A DNA stretch of 64,000 bases from JAPLST01 sp964397565. GTDB taxonomy: Bacteria > Auribacterota > UBA3054 > JAPLST01. Under the pieces are notes generated by a model. It had not been told where the DNA came from and ran no database searches. It was given only the letters and a program-made list of their open reading frames with translations. The stretch spans positions 1 to 64,000 of the forward strand of contig CAYNJC010000006.1 in assembly GCA_964397565.1 (NCBI GenBank), in the 5' to 3' direction. Made by a program: the position numbers and the translations under genes. Positions 1 through 8,912 of this stretch are shown piece by piece (position 1 is the first letter of the stretch; the number at the start of each line of letters is the position of its first letter).

Positions 1-57
1 GCAGGCGCCCGCGGCTACAATTGGCATGACACCAAGTAAGCGCATTCATTAGTAACC
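1..57. repeat. MITE-like repeat, partial copy cut by window edge
   Basis: This stretch matches, as reverse complement, part of the repeat at 24022-24246, including the words GCAGGCGCCCGCGGC and GACACCAAG. It also matches the right side of the copy at 42061-42249 (GCAGGCGTCCGCGGCCACAA). It ends in CATTCATTAGTAACCG, the same end seen at 24235-24246. Only one end is inside the window. Confidence 0.6.
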
Positions 58-85
58 GTTGACCAATGAAGAATGGAAGACGGCA

Positions 86-412
86 TCACGCCTTCTTCTC
101 TTCCGCCTTCTCTTCCGCGCCGGCTGCCGGTGCGGTCTTGGCCGCGTTCATCTCGTCGACATAGTTCAACTGCAGTGACGAGAGCGCGCTGCCCAGCACG
201 TCTGCCTCGGCCTTGCTCAGATTGCCGCGGGTTTTCTCGCGCAGCATGGTCAGCAGCTCGATCGTGCCTTGGACACCCGGCAAGTCTTTCTCGATGGTCT
301 TGGTCATCGGGTTCATCACTTTGCCCAGCTGCATCATGCCGGATTGCAGCAGACTCAGGACAAATTGCAGGAACATCGCCTCGTGTTGTTGTGGGCCATC
401 GGTAGTCGCCAT
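86..412 (-). CDS. DUF1844 family protein
   Basis: A small soluble protein of 108 residues that resembles the DUF1844 family of short helical proteins of unknown function. Family-like features are the early FLQFVLSLLQSGMMQLGK helix, followed by the segment with DLPGVQGTIELLTMLREKT and the C-terminal helix with LSSLQLNYV. The tail is rich in Ala, Glu and Lys and looks disordered. The reading frame is open further upstream, but the ATG at 412 is chosen because AGGAGA lies just before it and DUF1844 proteins begin near this point. It is transcribed divergently from citrate synthase. No function can be assigned from sequence. Confidence 0.8.
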   Translation of the reverse strand: MATTDGPQQHEAMFLQFVLSLLQSGMMQLGKVMNPMTKTIEKDLPGVQGTIELLTMLREKTRGNLSKAEADVLGSALSSLQLNYVDEMNAAKTAPAAGAEEKAEEKKA

Positions 413-448
413 CGTTTCTCCTGGGTGTTTGGTTATGAACGCAAGAAG

Positions 449-477
449 ATTGTAGCAATTCCGGGCCGCGCGGGCAA
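449..477 (-). promoter_or_regulatory. Sigma70-type promoter of the DUF1844 gene
   Basis: On the minus strand, TTGCCC (472-477) and TACAAT (449-454) are 17 bp apart. The -10 is preceded by TGC, giving an extended -10. It is divergent to the promoter at 482-510. Confidence 0.6.
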
Positions 478-481
478 TCGC

Positions 482-510
482 TTGCGTTGCGCGCCCGTTT
501 TCGCTACTAT
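482..510 (+). promoter_or_regulatory. Sigma70-type promoter of gltA
   Basis: TTGCGT (482-487) and TACTAT (505-510) are separated by 17 bp. This leaves a leader of about 43 nt before the gltA start. Confidence 0.5.
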
Positions 511-559
511 AACTCACTTATGAATCAATTTGCATTGACGGATCAGCAGCGAGGCGCCC

Positions 560-1846
<1,287 letters not shown>

Positions 1847-1863
1847 TCCTGGAGATTCAATTC

Positions 1864-3105
1864 ATGGCTGGCCTGCTCGACACACTTCCCCGCATTACCT
1901 CGGCCCGCAGCCGGCGGTGTTCCAGTTATGACCGCCGCGGCGGCAATGCCGACAGCATTCGCATCGCGCCGGGCGCCACGGTGACGCTGGCCGAGATCGC
2001 CGGCGCCGGCGTCATCCGCCATCTGTGGTTCACGTTCAGCCATAAAGATCCAATGTGCCGGCGCAACTTGGTGTTGCGCATGTATTGGGATGGTTGTGCG
2101 CAGCCGTCGGTCGAATGTCCGGTCGGTGATTTCTTCGGACAAGGCTGGGGCGAACGCTATAATTATGTGGCGTTGCCCGTCTGCGCCGCGCCGCAGGACG
2201 GCCATGCGCTGGTCAGCTATTTCCCGATGCCGTTTGCGCGCGGCGCGCGGATCGAAATCGAAAACCAATCGGTGCAGCCGTGCGACGCCTGCTTCTATTA
2301 CATTGACTACGAGGAGTGCCGCCCACGCGACTGCGCCGACGGACGATTTCATGCCTGGTGGCATCGCTCACTGCATCAGCCAGCATCCGGCGCGCAACTC
2401 GAGTGGGGGATGGGCCAACACGCGCACAATTTGACCGACCAGCACAATCATCTGCTGGTGGACACGCGCGGGCGCGGCCACTACGTCGGGGTGCAGTACT
2501 ATGTGGACAGTCCGACGCCGCTCTGGTACGGTGAAGGCGACGACATGTTTTTCATTGATGGTGAACCGTGGCCGCCGTCGCTGCACGGCACCGGCACCGA
2601 AGATTACTTCAACACGGCCTGGGGCCCGAAAGAGCAGTTCACGCATCTGTACTTTGGCGCGCCGCGGATCAATACGGGCCAGTCCGACTGGTTCGGCCGC
2701 ACGCATGTCTACCGTTTTCATGTGGAAGATCCGATCCGTTTCAGCCAGTCACTGCGTGGCAGCATCGAAATCGGCCATGCCGACTGTTTGCAGAGCGACA
2801 CGGTGACCGTGGCCTACTGGTATCAAACGCCGTGCGCGCAGTTGCCGCCGCTGCCGCCGGCAGCGCAGCGACAGAACATGCCGGCGCTGAGCGCGCTCGA
2901 ACTGCAACGCTGGCGCGCGGCGTTTTGCGCGCTGCATGGCAAGGCTGTCTGGGGCCACGAAGACTGGCCCGCGGTCGTCAAGCGCGCGCTCGAACGGCGT
3001 TTCTTCAAGAAATCACTGGCGCCGGCGCGCGCCCGCGCGGCCGCCGCTCACGAGCTCATTGCGCAGCAAAAGATGCTGCGCCGCCGCACCAAACGTTCTG
3101 CGTAA
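1864..3105 (+). CDS. GH172/DUF2961 family protein, copy 1
   Basis: A 413-residue member of the DUF2961 family, now glycoside hydrolase family 172. Characterised members act on fructofuranosides or arabinofuranosides and form jelly-roll trimers. Family hallmarks are the N-terminal region with RRCSSYDRRGGNAD and AGAGVIRHLW, the central GEGDDMFFIDGE, and HGTGTEDYFNTAW, whose acidic residues are candidate catalytic groups by family analogy. No signal peptide is visible, so it is probably cytoplasmic. The ATG at 1864 is preceded by GGAG. The next gene is a paralogue about two thirds identical by eye, so the pair arose by tandem duplication. The C-terminus is Arg/Lys-rich. The substrate cannot be deduced. 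Confidence 0.85.
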   Translation: MAGLLDTLPRITSARSRRCSSYDRRGGNADSIRIAPGATVTLAEIAGAGVIRHLWFTFSHKDPMCRRNLVLRMYWDGCAQPSVECPVGDFFGQGWGERYNYVALPVCAAPQDGHALVSYFPMPFARGARIEIENQSVQPCDACFYYIDYEECRPRDCADGRFHAWWHRSLHQPASGAQLEWGMGQHAHNLTDQHNHLLVDTRGRGHYVGVQYYVDSPTPLWYGEGDDMFFIDGEPWPPSLHGTGTEDYFNTAWGPKEQFTHLYFGAPRINTGQSDWFGRTHVYRFHVEDPIRFSQSLRGSIEIGHADCLQSDTVTVAYWYQTPCAQLPPLPPAAQRQNMPALSALELQRWRAAFCALHGKAVWGHEDWPAVVKRALERRFFKKSLAPARARAAAAHELIAQQKMLRRRTKRSA

Positions 3106-3138
3106 TACTGCATCACTTCATCACCCACGCTCACTCTT

Positions 3139-4389
3139 ATGAATGGCCCACTCTCCCAACTTGCCACGCTGACCACCGCGCGCACGCGCCGCATCTCCAG
3201 CTATGATCGCACCGGCGGCAATGCCGACTGCGTGCCGATCGCGCCGGGCGAAACGATCACGATTGCCGAGATCGCCGGCGCCGGCGTCATCCGCCATATC
3301 TGGTGCACGATCGCGCACAAGGACGCGATGCATCGCCGCAACATGGTGCTGCGCATTTTTTGGGACGGCAATGAGCGGCCCTCGGTGGCCTGCCCGATCG
3401 GCGATTTCTTCGGCCAGGGCTGGGGCGAAGAGTACAACTTCATCAGTTTGCCATTGTGCGCCTCGCCGCAGGCCGGCAAAGCCCTGAACTGCTATTTCCC
3501 GATGCCCTTTGCCGCCGGCGCGCGCATTGAAATCGAAAACGAATCAAGCGGGCGCTGCGATGCGTTCTATTATTATGTTGATTACGAAACCATGCCCGCG
3601 CTGCCCGCCGACATGGGCCGCTTTCACGCCGGCTGGCGCCGTTCGCTGCATTTGCCCGCCCAAGGTGTCGAGAACGAATGGGCCGCGCTGTACTCGCCCG
3701 TCGAACCCAATCTGACCGACGCGCACAATCATCCCATTGTGACGACGCGCGGGCGCGGCCACTATGTCGGCGTCAATTATTATGTTGAGTCACCCTCGCC
3801 GATCTGGTATGGCGAAGGCGATGACATGTGGTTTATTGATGGCGAGGCGTGGCCGCCGTCGCTGCACGGCACCGGCACGGAAGACTACTTCAACACCGCT
3901 TGGTGTCCGCGCGAATTGTATCAGCATCCCTATTTTGGCTATGGCCGCATCAACACCGGCCAGACCGGCTGGCTGGGCCGCACGCACGTCTACCGTTTTC
4001 ATCTTGAGGATCCGATCCGCTTTGCCAAATCATTGCGCGGCAGCATCGAAATCGGCCACGCCAATTGCGTCATGGCCGACATTGTGACGGTGGCGTATTG
4101 GTATCAACAGCCGTGCACAGCCGCGCCGGCGCTGCCGCCGGCAGCCCAGCGGCAAAACATGCCGAAGATCGGGGCGCTCGAAATCCACCGCTGGCGCGAG
4201 GCGTTCCGGTATCTGCACGGCATGAAGAATGTCTGGGGCAATGAAAAGCTGCCGCTCAAGACGGAAAAGGAATTACGCCGGCGCGCGGCCAAGAAACCGC
4301 TGACGACCGCCGCGACAAGACAGGTTGCCGCGCGAGCGCTGGCTGCGCAAAAGAAAATGCTCAAGCGCCGCGTGGCGAAGAAGCGCTGA
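3139..4389 (+). CDS. GH172/DUF2961 family protein, copy 2
   Basis: A 416-residue paralogue of the upstream gene, keeping the same motifs: SSYDRTGGNAD, AGAGVIRHIW, GEGDDMWFIDGE and HGTGTEDYFNTAW. The most divergent parts are the loop around residues 170-190 and the strongly basic C-terminal tail. The gap to copy 1 is 33 bp with no clear terminator, so the two are probably co-transcribed. GH172 proteins are usually oligomeric, so the two gene products might form a mixed complex; that is inference. The gene ends four bases before an 86-bp inverted-repeat element. Confidence 0.85.
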   Translation: MNGPLSQLATLTTARTRRISSYDRTGGNADCVPIAPGETITIAEIAGAGVIRHIWCTIAHKDAMHRRNMVLRIFWDGNERPSVACPIGDFFGQGWGEEYNFISLPLCASPQAGKALNCYFPMPFAAGARIEIENESSGRCDAFYYYVDYETMPALPADMGRFHAGWRRSLHLPAQGVENEWAALYSPVEPNLTDAHNHPIVTTRGRGHYVGVNYYVESPSPIWYGEGDDMWFIDGEAWPPSLHGTGTEDYFNTAWCPRELYQHPYFGYGRINTGQTGWLGRTHVYRFHLEDPIRFAKSLRGSIEIGHANCVMADIVTVAYWYQQPCTAAPALPPAAQRQNMPKIGALEIHRWREAFRYLHGMKNVWGNEKLPLKTEKELRRRAAKKPLTTAATRQVAARALAAQKKMLKRRVAKKR

Positions 4390-4392
4390 ACA

Positions 4393-4478
4393 CCCAAATT
4401 CGGTGACGCGAACAGAATTCGCGGCCTGAAGCCGCTCCCACTTTCACAAGCATTTTCAGTCGCGTCACCGGATCTGGG
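4393..4478. repeat. 86-bp element with 19-bp terminal inverted repeats
   Basis: CCCAAATTCGGTGACGCGA at 4393-4411 pairs with TCGCGTCACCGGATCTGGG at 4460-4478, with 17 of 19 positions complementary. The inner part carries the word AAGCCGCTCCCA, which recurs around 7970, 9420 and 9495. The right arm supplies the last codons and stop of the minus-strand gene at 4465. It sits between convergent genes and could also work as a terminator. Confidence 0.55.
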
Positions 4479-5664
4479 TAATCGCGCGCTCGACCGAGGC
4501 CATGTCCTTGAAGCCGCTGCCGGTCAGCAGCAGCACGGCGCGGTCGTGGGCGGCAAGTTGGCCTTGGGCGCGCGCGGCCAGCAAGCCGGCATAGGCGGCG
4601 GCGGCGGCCGGTTCGACAAACACGCCGGTCGCGGCCGGCACGGCGCGCAGCGCGGCCAGAATCTCGTCATCCGTCACGCGCAGGGCATAGCCGTCACAGG
4701 CGCGCAGGGCGCGCAAGGCCAGCACCGCGTTGCGCGGCGCGCACACGACCAGTGAATCGGCACAGGAGGCCGCATCCGCACGCAGCGCCGCACAGCCATC
4801 CTCGCCACGCTCCCACGCCGTGACCAGCGCGTCAGCGCCCGCCGGTTGCACCGCCACCAAGCGTGGCATGCGCGCAAGCCAGCCCAATTGCTGCAAGTCG
4901 TAAAATCCCTTAAAGATGCCGGCCAGAATGACGCCATCGCCGGTCGGCACGAAAATCTGCTCGGGCACGTCAAAGGCACATTGCCAGGCAATTTCCCACG
5001 CGGCCGTTTTCTTGCCCTCGATCGTCCAGGGATTATAGGCCGTGTTGCGGTTGTACCAGCCGTGCGCCAGCGTGGCCTGCAGGCTTTGTTCGAAGCAATC
5101 GTCATAGCTGCCGTCGACCAGATGCAGTGCTGCGCCAAAGGCGGTCAATTGCAGCAATTTCGGGCGCGGCGCGTGGCGCGAGACAAACAGATGACACGGC
5201 AAGCCGGCCGCCGCGCAGATGCCGGCCAGCGAGCTGGCGGCGTTGCCGGTCGAGGCACACACAAGGGTGTCGGCGTTCCTGGCCAGCGCCATCTGCACGA
5301 CCAGCCATGACGCGCGATCTTTGTAGGAATGGGTTGGCTCGACCGTTTCGTCTTTCAGCAAGAGGGTGCGCAGACCGGCCTGCTGCGCCAGGCGCGGACT
5401 TGGATACAAGGGCGTGTTGCCGACGTCGAGCAAGCGCGCGGCGTGCGGCAGCGGCGGCAACAGGGTTGCCGCGCGGGCCGAATCCGGCGCGTGCGTGCGG
5501 CCATACTGGGCGTAATCGTAGACACATTCAAGGACGCCCAGCAGTGGCAGGCCGGGCTGTTGCCGGGCGGCGCAGACGGGGCAGACATACAACGGTGCCT
5601 GCGCCGCCGGATAGTCGCGGCTGCAGGTAACGCAACGCAAGACATATTCAGCCGGCGCGCCCAT
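4465..5664 (-). CDS. Threonine synthase-like PLP enzyme with zinc ribbon
   Basis: A 399-residue fold-type II PLP enzyme most like threonine synthase, which converts O-phosphohomoserine to threonine. The PLP lysine is Lys115 in THSYKDRA. STGNAASSLAG is the phosphate/cofactor loop, and LLTGSGFKD near the C-terminus binds the PLP ring end. An N-terminal zinc ribbon (Cys11, Cys14, Cys28, Cys31) is common in this subgroup. The start is the ATG at 5664 rather than the upstream TTG. It lies 33 bp after frr, so both are probably in one transcript. Other lyases of this fold cannot be excluded. Its last codons lie inside an inverted-repeat element. Confidence 0.78.
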   Translation of the reverse strand: MGAPAEYVLRCVTCSRDYPAAQAPLYVCPVCAARQQPGLPLLGVLECVYDYAQYGRTHAPDSARAATLLPPLPHAARLLDVGNTPLYPSPRLAQQAGLRTLLLKDETVEPTHSYKDRASWLVVQMALARNADTLVCASTGNAASSLAGICAAAGLPCHLFVSRHAPRPKLLQLTAFGAALHLVDGSYDDCFEQSLQATLAHGWYNRNTAYNPWTIEGKKTAAWEIAWQCAFDVPEQIFVPTGDGVILAGIFKGFYDLQQLGWLARMPRLVAVQPAGADALVTAWERGEDGCAALRADAASCADSLVVCAPRNAVLALRALRACDGYALRVTDDEILAALRAVPAATGVFVEPAAAAAYAGLLAARAQGQLAAHDRAVLLLTGSGFKDMASVERAITQIR

Positions 5665-5697
5665 GGCTCTCAAGAAACAGTGTGCCGTCTGGCCGGG

Positions 5698-6258
5698 TTA
5701 CACGGTGAAGATTTCCTGCTCTTTGTGCTTCAGCACGACGTTGATTTTCTCGATGAAATCGTCGGTCATCTTCTGTACTTCTTTTTCGGCGTGGCGCAGG
5801 TCGTCCTCGGTGATCGTGCTGTCTTTCTGCAATTTTTTCAGCCGGTCGTTTTCTTCGCGGCGGATATTGCGCACGGCCACGCGCGTTTCCTCGGCCATGT
5901 GCTTGATGTGCTTGTCGAGATCGCGCCGGCGCTCTTCGGTCAATTCGGGAATGGGCACGCGCACCAGGCGACCGTCGTCAATCGGGGTGATGCCCAAGCT
6001 GGATGCTTGAATCGCCTTGACAATGCCGGCCACGGCATTTTGATCCCAGGGCTGGATCACGATCAGGCGCGGCTCAGGCGTGTTGATGGCGGCGATGTCG
6101 CGCAGCGGCGTATGCGTGCCGTAATATTCAACCTTGATGTCCTGCACCAGCGCCGCCGAGGCCTTGCCCGTGCGAATGCCGGCCAGTTCGTGCTGCATGT
6201 GTTCGAGCGCCTTTTGCATGCGGGCGCGCGCATCTTGGAGAACTTGGGTGTGTGTCAT
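5698..6258 (-). CDS. frr: Ribosome recycling factor
   Basis: With EF-G it splits the post-termination ribosome so that subunits can be reused. The 186-residue length is normal for RRF. The three-helix domain I is seen in the N-terminal ARMQKALEHMQHELAGIRTGK and the C-terminal HIKHMAEETRVAVRNIRRE and DDLRHAEKEVQKMTDDF regions. Domain II lies between them with PEPRLIVIQPWD. The ATG at 6258 is preceded by AGGAG, and the extra 11 upstream residues in frame are not RRF-like. It is followed by the threonine synthase-like gene. Confidence 0.97.
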   Translation of the reverse strand: MTHTQVLQDARARMQKALEHMQHELAGIRTGKASAALVQDIKVEYYGTHTPLRDIAAINTPEPRLIVIQPWDQNAVAGIVKAIQASSLGITPIDDGRLVRVPIPELTEERRRDLDKHIKHMAEETRVAVRNIRREENDRLKKLQKDSTITEDDLRHAEKEVQKMTDDFIEKINVVLKHKEQEIFTV

Positions 6259-6305
6259 AACCAGCAACTCCTGTCTGAAAATGATGAACAAAACGTTACG
6301 GCCCT

Positions 6306-6314
6306 AGTATAGCA
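6306..6314 (-). promoter_or_regulatory. Extended -10 promoter of frr
   Basis: On the minus strand the sequence reads TGCTATACT, a TGn-extended -10, about 48 nt before the frr start. No good -35 is seen. Confidence 0.5.
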
Positions 6315-6431
6315 AAAACGCCGGCGCAATGCGCGGCGCGGCGCGCGCGTGAAGGCGACTGGCCGGAAGAATGCAGTAGCCGTGAGCATGCCGGCGGCGG
6401 CCCGGCGCCGCAACGGGGATCGCGCGTCCTT

Positions 6432-6461
6432 TTGACGCGTGGCCACGAAATGGTGTATACT
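6432..6461 (+). promoter_or_regulatory. Sigma70-type promoter of the C1 peptidase gene
   Basis: TTGACG (6432-6437) and TATACT (6456-6461) are separated by 18 bp. The leader to the ATG at 6522 is about 55 nt. Confidence 0.65.
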
Positions 6462-6521
6462 AGTTATGCGTGCAAGATAGCGGAGTACTGTTTTTGCTGA
6501 CTAACCATCAACGCCCCTAGT

Positions 6522-7916
6522 ATGCACCTGCACATCGCCACGCTCAGGCTGAGCATGTTTGTTATGCTGGCTGTATGCGCGACGCATGCCGCCACAGCAT
6601 TCACCTCGAATGGCATGCCCTATCTGGCTACCAGCCATGGCACGTACAAGCTCGGCAAGCGGCCGTATCCGCCGGGGACGCGCGCGCGATTTATCGCCGA
6701 AGGCCGCGCCCTTGGCGCGCTGCCGGCGGATTTTGTCGTGCGACACACTCTGCGCGGCGCAGCCGACAACGGCAGCGGGCTGCCCCCGATTGGCGACCAA
6801 GGCGCGGAAGGCTCCTGCACCGCATGGGCCGGCGCGTATGCCGTCAAAACCTATTACATGAAAAAGGCGAATCCATCCTTGAATCTCGCCTTGCCGCAGA
6901 ATCAGGCCTCGCCGCGCTTTGCCTACAATTTGTACAATGGCGGCGCAGATGACGGCGGCTATGGCCATGAACCCTTCGAGGTGTTCATGCGCTATGGCTG
7001 CGCCTCAATGAGCGCGATGCCGTATGTTGAGGGCCAATACACCACCTTACCCACCTGGGCAAAATTCATGGACGGATTGTACCGGCGCACCACCAACTAT
7101 GTCTGGCTGTGGGATTGGAAGCCCAGCGCCGCACAGATTACGCAGGCCAATGCCTGGCTCGACAATGGCGGCGTTGCGGCGGTGGGTGTGTACGCCACGC
7201 CCAGCTTTGACGCCTGGAACGCGGGTGATCCGCCGTGGGTCGGCTCGGCCTGCACCATTGACGACATTGATCACATGGTCTGCGTCTGCGGCTACGGCCC
7301 GGGCTACTACAAGATCGCCAACTCATGGGGCCCGTCCTTCGGCAGCAATGGCTTCATTTATGTCTCGAGCAATTACTTTGTCAACTATTTCTCGGATTTC
7401 ATGTTTCCCTTGGAAGGCAGTTACACCGCCGTCACGGCCTATGCAAAACTGCGCGTGAACCACACGCGCCGCAGCGATCTGCGCAGCGCGCGCGTGTCGG
7501 TACACGGCACGCCCGCCTGGAACTTTCCGCCCACACCGGCGGATTACCCCGGCGGCAGCTCCTACCCGGCCGACACACGCGACAATCTCGAGATTGCGAC
7601 CGACCTCACCTTCGCCAATTGGGCCGTGCCGTCCAGCGTGGTGACGGGCTACGTCGCCGATCTGGTCTCGCCGTACGTTGGCACGCTGACCTGGTTCAGC
7701 GTGGTCTATCACGGCGACGAATTCACGGCCAGCACGACCCCGACAATTGTGCCCGACAACAGCAGCGCGGGTGCCAGCGCGCGGGTCGTGGTGATCATTC
7801 CGGAAGCAAGCTGCGCCTGGGCGCTGCTGCTCGGATGGCATGCCCGGCGCCGGCGTTGCTGTAAAGTGGGAGGGGCTTCCATGCCCCGATGCAGCAGAAT
7901 GCCGCGGTTGCTGTAA
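6522..7916 (+). CDS. Secreted papain-like (C1) peptidase with PEP-CTERM-like end
   Basis: A 464-residue protein with a signal peptide (residues 1-26) and a C1A cysteine protease domain. The oxyanion Gln and catalytic Cys99 lie in DQGAEGSCTAWA, His251 in DDIDHMVCVCGYG, and Asn267 in IANSWG, so the triad is complete. A beta-rich domain follows (about 310-425). Near the end, IPEASCAWALLLGWHARRRR resembles a PEP-CTERM sorting signal: Pro-Glu-Ala, a hydrophobic stretch, then an Arg cluster. The reading frame then continues 17 residues into a 50-bp tandem repeat. A stop (TGTAA) just after the Arg cluster exists in another frame, so the tail is probably an acquired extension. It likely cleaves extracellular proteins. 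Confidence 0.82.
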   Translation: MHLHIATLRLSMFVMLAVCATHAATAFTSNGMPYLATSHGTYKLGKRPYPPGTRARFIAEGRALGALPADFVVRHTLRGAADNGSGLPPIGDQGAEGSCTAWAGAYAVKTYYMKKANPSLNLALPQNQASPRFAYNLYNGGADDGGYGHEPFEVFMRYGCASMSAMPYVEGQYTTLPTWAKFMDGLYRRTTNYVWLWDWKPSAAQITQANAWLDNGGVAAVGVYATPSFDAWNAGDPPWVGSACTIDDIDHMVCVCGYGPGYYKIANSWGPSFGSNGFIYVSSNYFVNYFSDFMFPLEGSYTAVTAYAKLRVNHTRRSDLRSARVSVHGTPAWNFPPTPADYPGGSSYPADTRDNLEIATDLTFANWAVPSSVVTGYVADLVSPYVGTLTWFSVVYHGDEFTASTTPTIVPDNSSAGASARVVVIIPEASCAWALLLGWHARRRRCCKVGGASMPRCSRMPRLL

Positions 7917-7950
7917 TGGGAGGGGCTTCCATGCCCCGATGCAGCAGAAT
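7855..7950. repeat. Two tandem copies of a 50-bp repeat
   Basis: GGGAGGGGCTTCCATGCCCC plus GATGCAGCAGAAT occurs at 7868-7900 and again at 7918-7950, each preceded by GTTGCTGTAA. The first copy encodes the extra C-terminal residues of the C1 peptidase. A related GGAGGCGGCTCCCAC follows at 7959-7973. Confidence 0.8.
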
Positions 7951-7984
7951 CGCCGCACGGAGGCGGCTCCCACGTTCTTTGCAT

Positions 7985-8024
7985 GCTTCCACCGATCCCG
8001 CCGTTGACGGGATCGGTGGGGAGC
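7985..8024. repeat. REP-like hairpin
   Basis: CCACCGATCCCG (7989-8000) pairs perfectly with CGGGATCGGTGG (8008-8019) around a 7-nt loop, with GCTT and GGAGC at the outside. Related hairpins are at 17552-17581 and 55045-55080. Confidence 0.6.
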
Positions 8025-8066
8025 AACACTACAAACAAACCGCCGGATCTGGGCTATGCACGGCGC

Positions 8067-8095
8067 TTGCAGTCGTGACCGGGTTATGCTATATT
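8067..8095 (+). promoter_or_regulatory. Promoter of the thioredoxin-like lipoprotein, possibly leaderless
   Basis: TTGCAG (8067-8072) and TATATT (8090-8095) are 17 bp apart, with TGC before the -10. Only 6 nt separate the -10 from the ATG at 8102, so transcription would start at or next to the start codon. Confidence 0.6.
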
Positions 8096-8101
8096 TGTCG
8101 A

Positions 8102-8662
8102 ATGCAAACATGGTATCGTGGTGACGTGATTTTCAGCACTGGCAGAGCGCACGGGGCGCGCAGGCGAAACGTGTGGCGAAGCCGGATTGTCGGCGTGAGT
8201 CTGTTGTGCGCACTCTGCCTGAGCGGCTGCGGCAAGAAACCGCCGGCACCGGAGCCCGCGCCGCCCATCACGACAAATATTGGCTTGGTCAAATCCGACG
8301 GAGCCGACCGATTCGTGCAGACGCCGGAGGGCGTTTTTGTGCTGAACCAGCCGGCATCATTCAACTTGTTTTTCTCCAATCCTGCGCCGGCCCTTATCTT
8401 GTTCTACTCACGCACATCGGTGCCGTGCGTCATGATGAGCGCCCTGCTCTCGCGGACGGCCACGAATTATCTTGCGCGCGTGCGCTTCGGCCGGGTGGAC
8501 TTGTCGGACACCAACAGCGCCGTGTTGGAAGCGCAATGCGCCGTGCGCGCCGTCCCCACGCTCCTCTTTGTGCGCAATGGCCGCGAGCAGCATCGCTTGG
8601 TCGGCAAGACCGCGCGCGACCGCTTGGATTATATGATCGAACGCAAATTGCTGACACCCTGA
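8102..8662 (+). CDS. Thioredoxin-fold lipoprotein
   Basis: A 186-residue lipoprotein. A basic N-terminus and hydrophobic stretch lead to the lipobox LCLSGC around residue 40. The rest looks like a thioredoxin fold: ALILFYSRTSVPCVMM replaces the usual CxxC with a single Cys, and VRAVPTLLFVRNGREQ carries the cis-Pro loop and following strand. With one active-site Cys it may act as a mono-thiol or structural partner rather than a standard reductase. It is followed by an FmdB zinc ribbon and DsbD, the membrane supplier of electrons to periplasmic thioredoxins, so a periplasmic redox role is plausible. The start is the ATG right after the promoter. Confidence 0.7.
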   Translation: MQTWYRGDVIFSTGRAHGARRRNVWRSRIVGVSLLCALCLSGCGKKPPAPEPAPPITTNIGLVKSDGADRFVQTPEGVFVLNQPASFNLFFSNPAPALILFYSRTSVPCVMMSALLSRTATNYLARVRFGRVDLSDTNSAVLEAQCAVRAVPTLLFVRNGREQHRLVGKTARDRLDYMIERKLLTP

Positions 8663-8672
8663 CACACCGCAT

Positions 8673-8912
8673 ATGCCCATCTACACCTACGAATGCGCCG
8701 CATGCAATACAGAGAATGATATCCTCGTGGCGTCGGTCGCCGAGCGCAACACGCAATGTTGCCCGCAGTGCGGCAGCGCGCGCCTGCGCCAGCGCTTGAC
8801 CACGTTTGCGGTCGGCAAGGCCAGCGCGGCGGCGCGCGCTTGCGCTTTGCAGAACACCGGGCGCTGCCCGCCGGGCGCGTGTGCGGCCTGCCCGTCGCAA
8901 CGCATGCCATGA
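8673..8912 (+). CDS. FmdB-family zinc ribbon protein
   Basis: A 79-residue protein with the typical FmdB start MPIYTYECAAC. The zinc ribbon uses Cys8, Cys11, Cys30 and Cys33 (CCPQCGS). The C-terminus has further Cys residues (about 58-74) beyond the common family core, ending CPPGACAACPS. FmdB-type proteins are small putative regulators with poorly defined roles. It starts 10 bp after the lipoprotein gene, and its stop overlaps the dsbD start as ATGA, so it is translationally coupled to dsbD. Confidence 0.8.
   Translation: MPIYTYECAACNTENDILVASVAERNTQCCPQCGSARLRQRLTTFAVGKASAAARACALQNTGRCPPGACAACPSQRMP

Noticed and set aside
8042..8053. GCCGGATCTGGG as another end of the 86-bp element at 4393
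   Set aside because: Only 11 bases match and the partner arm is missing, so chance or a short relic cannot be told apart.
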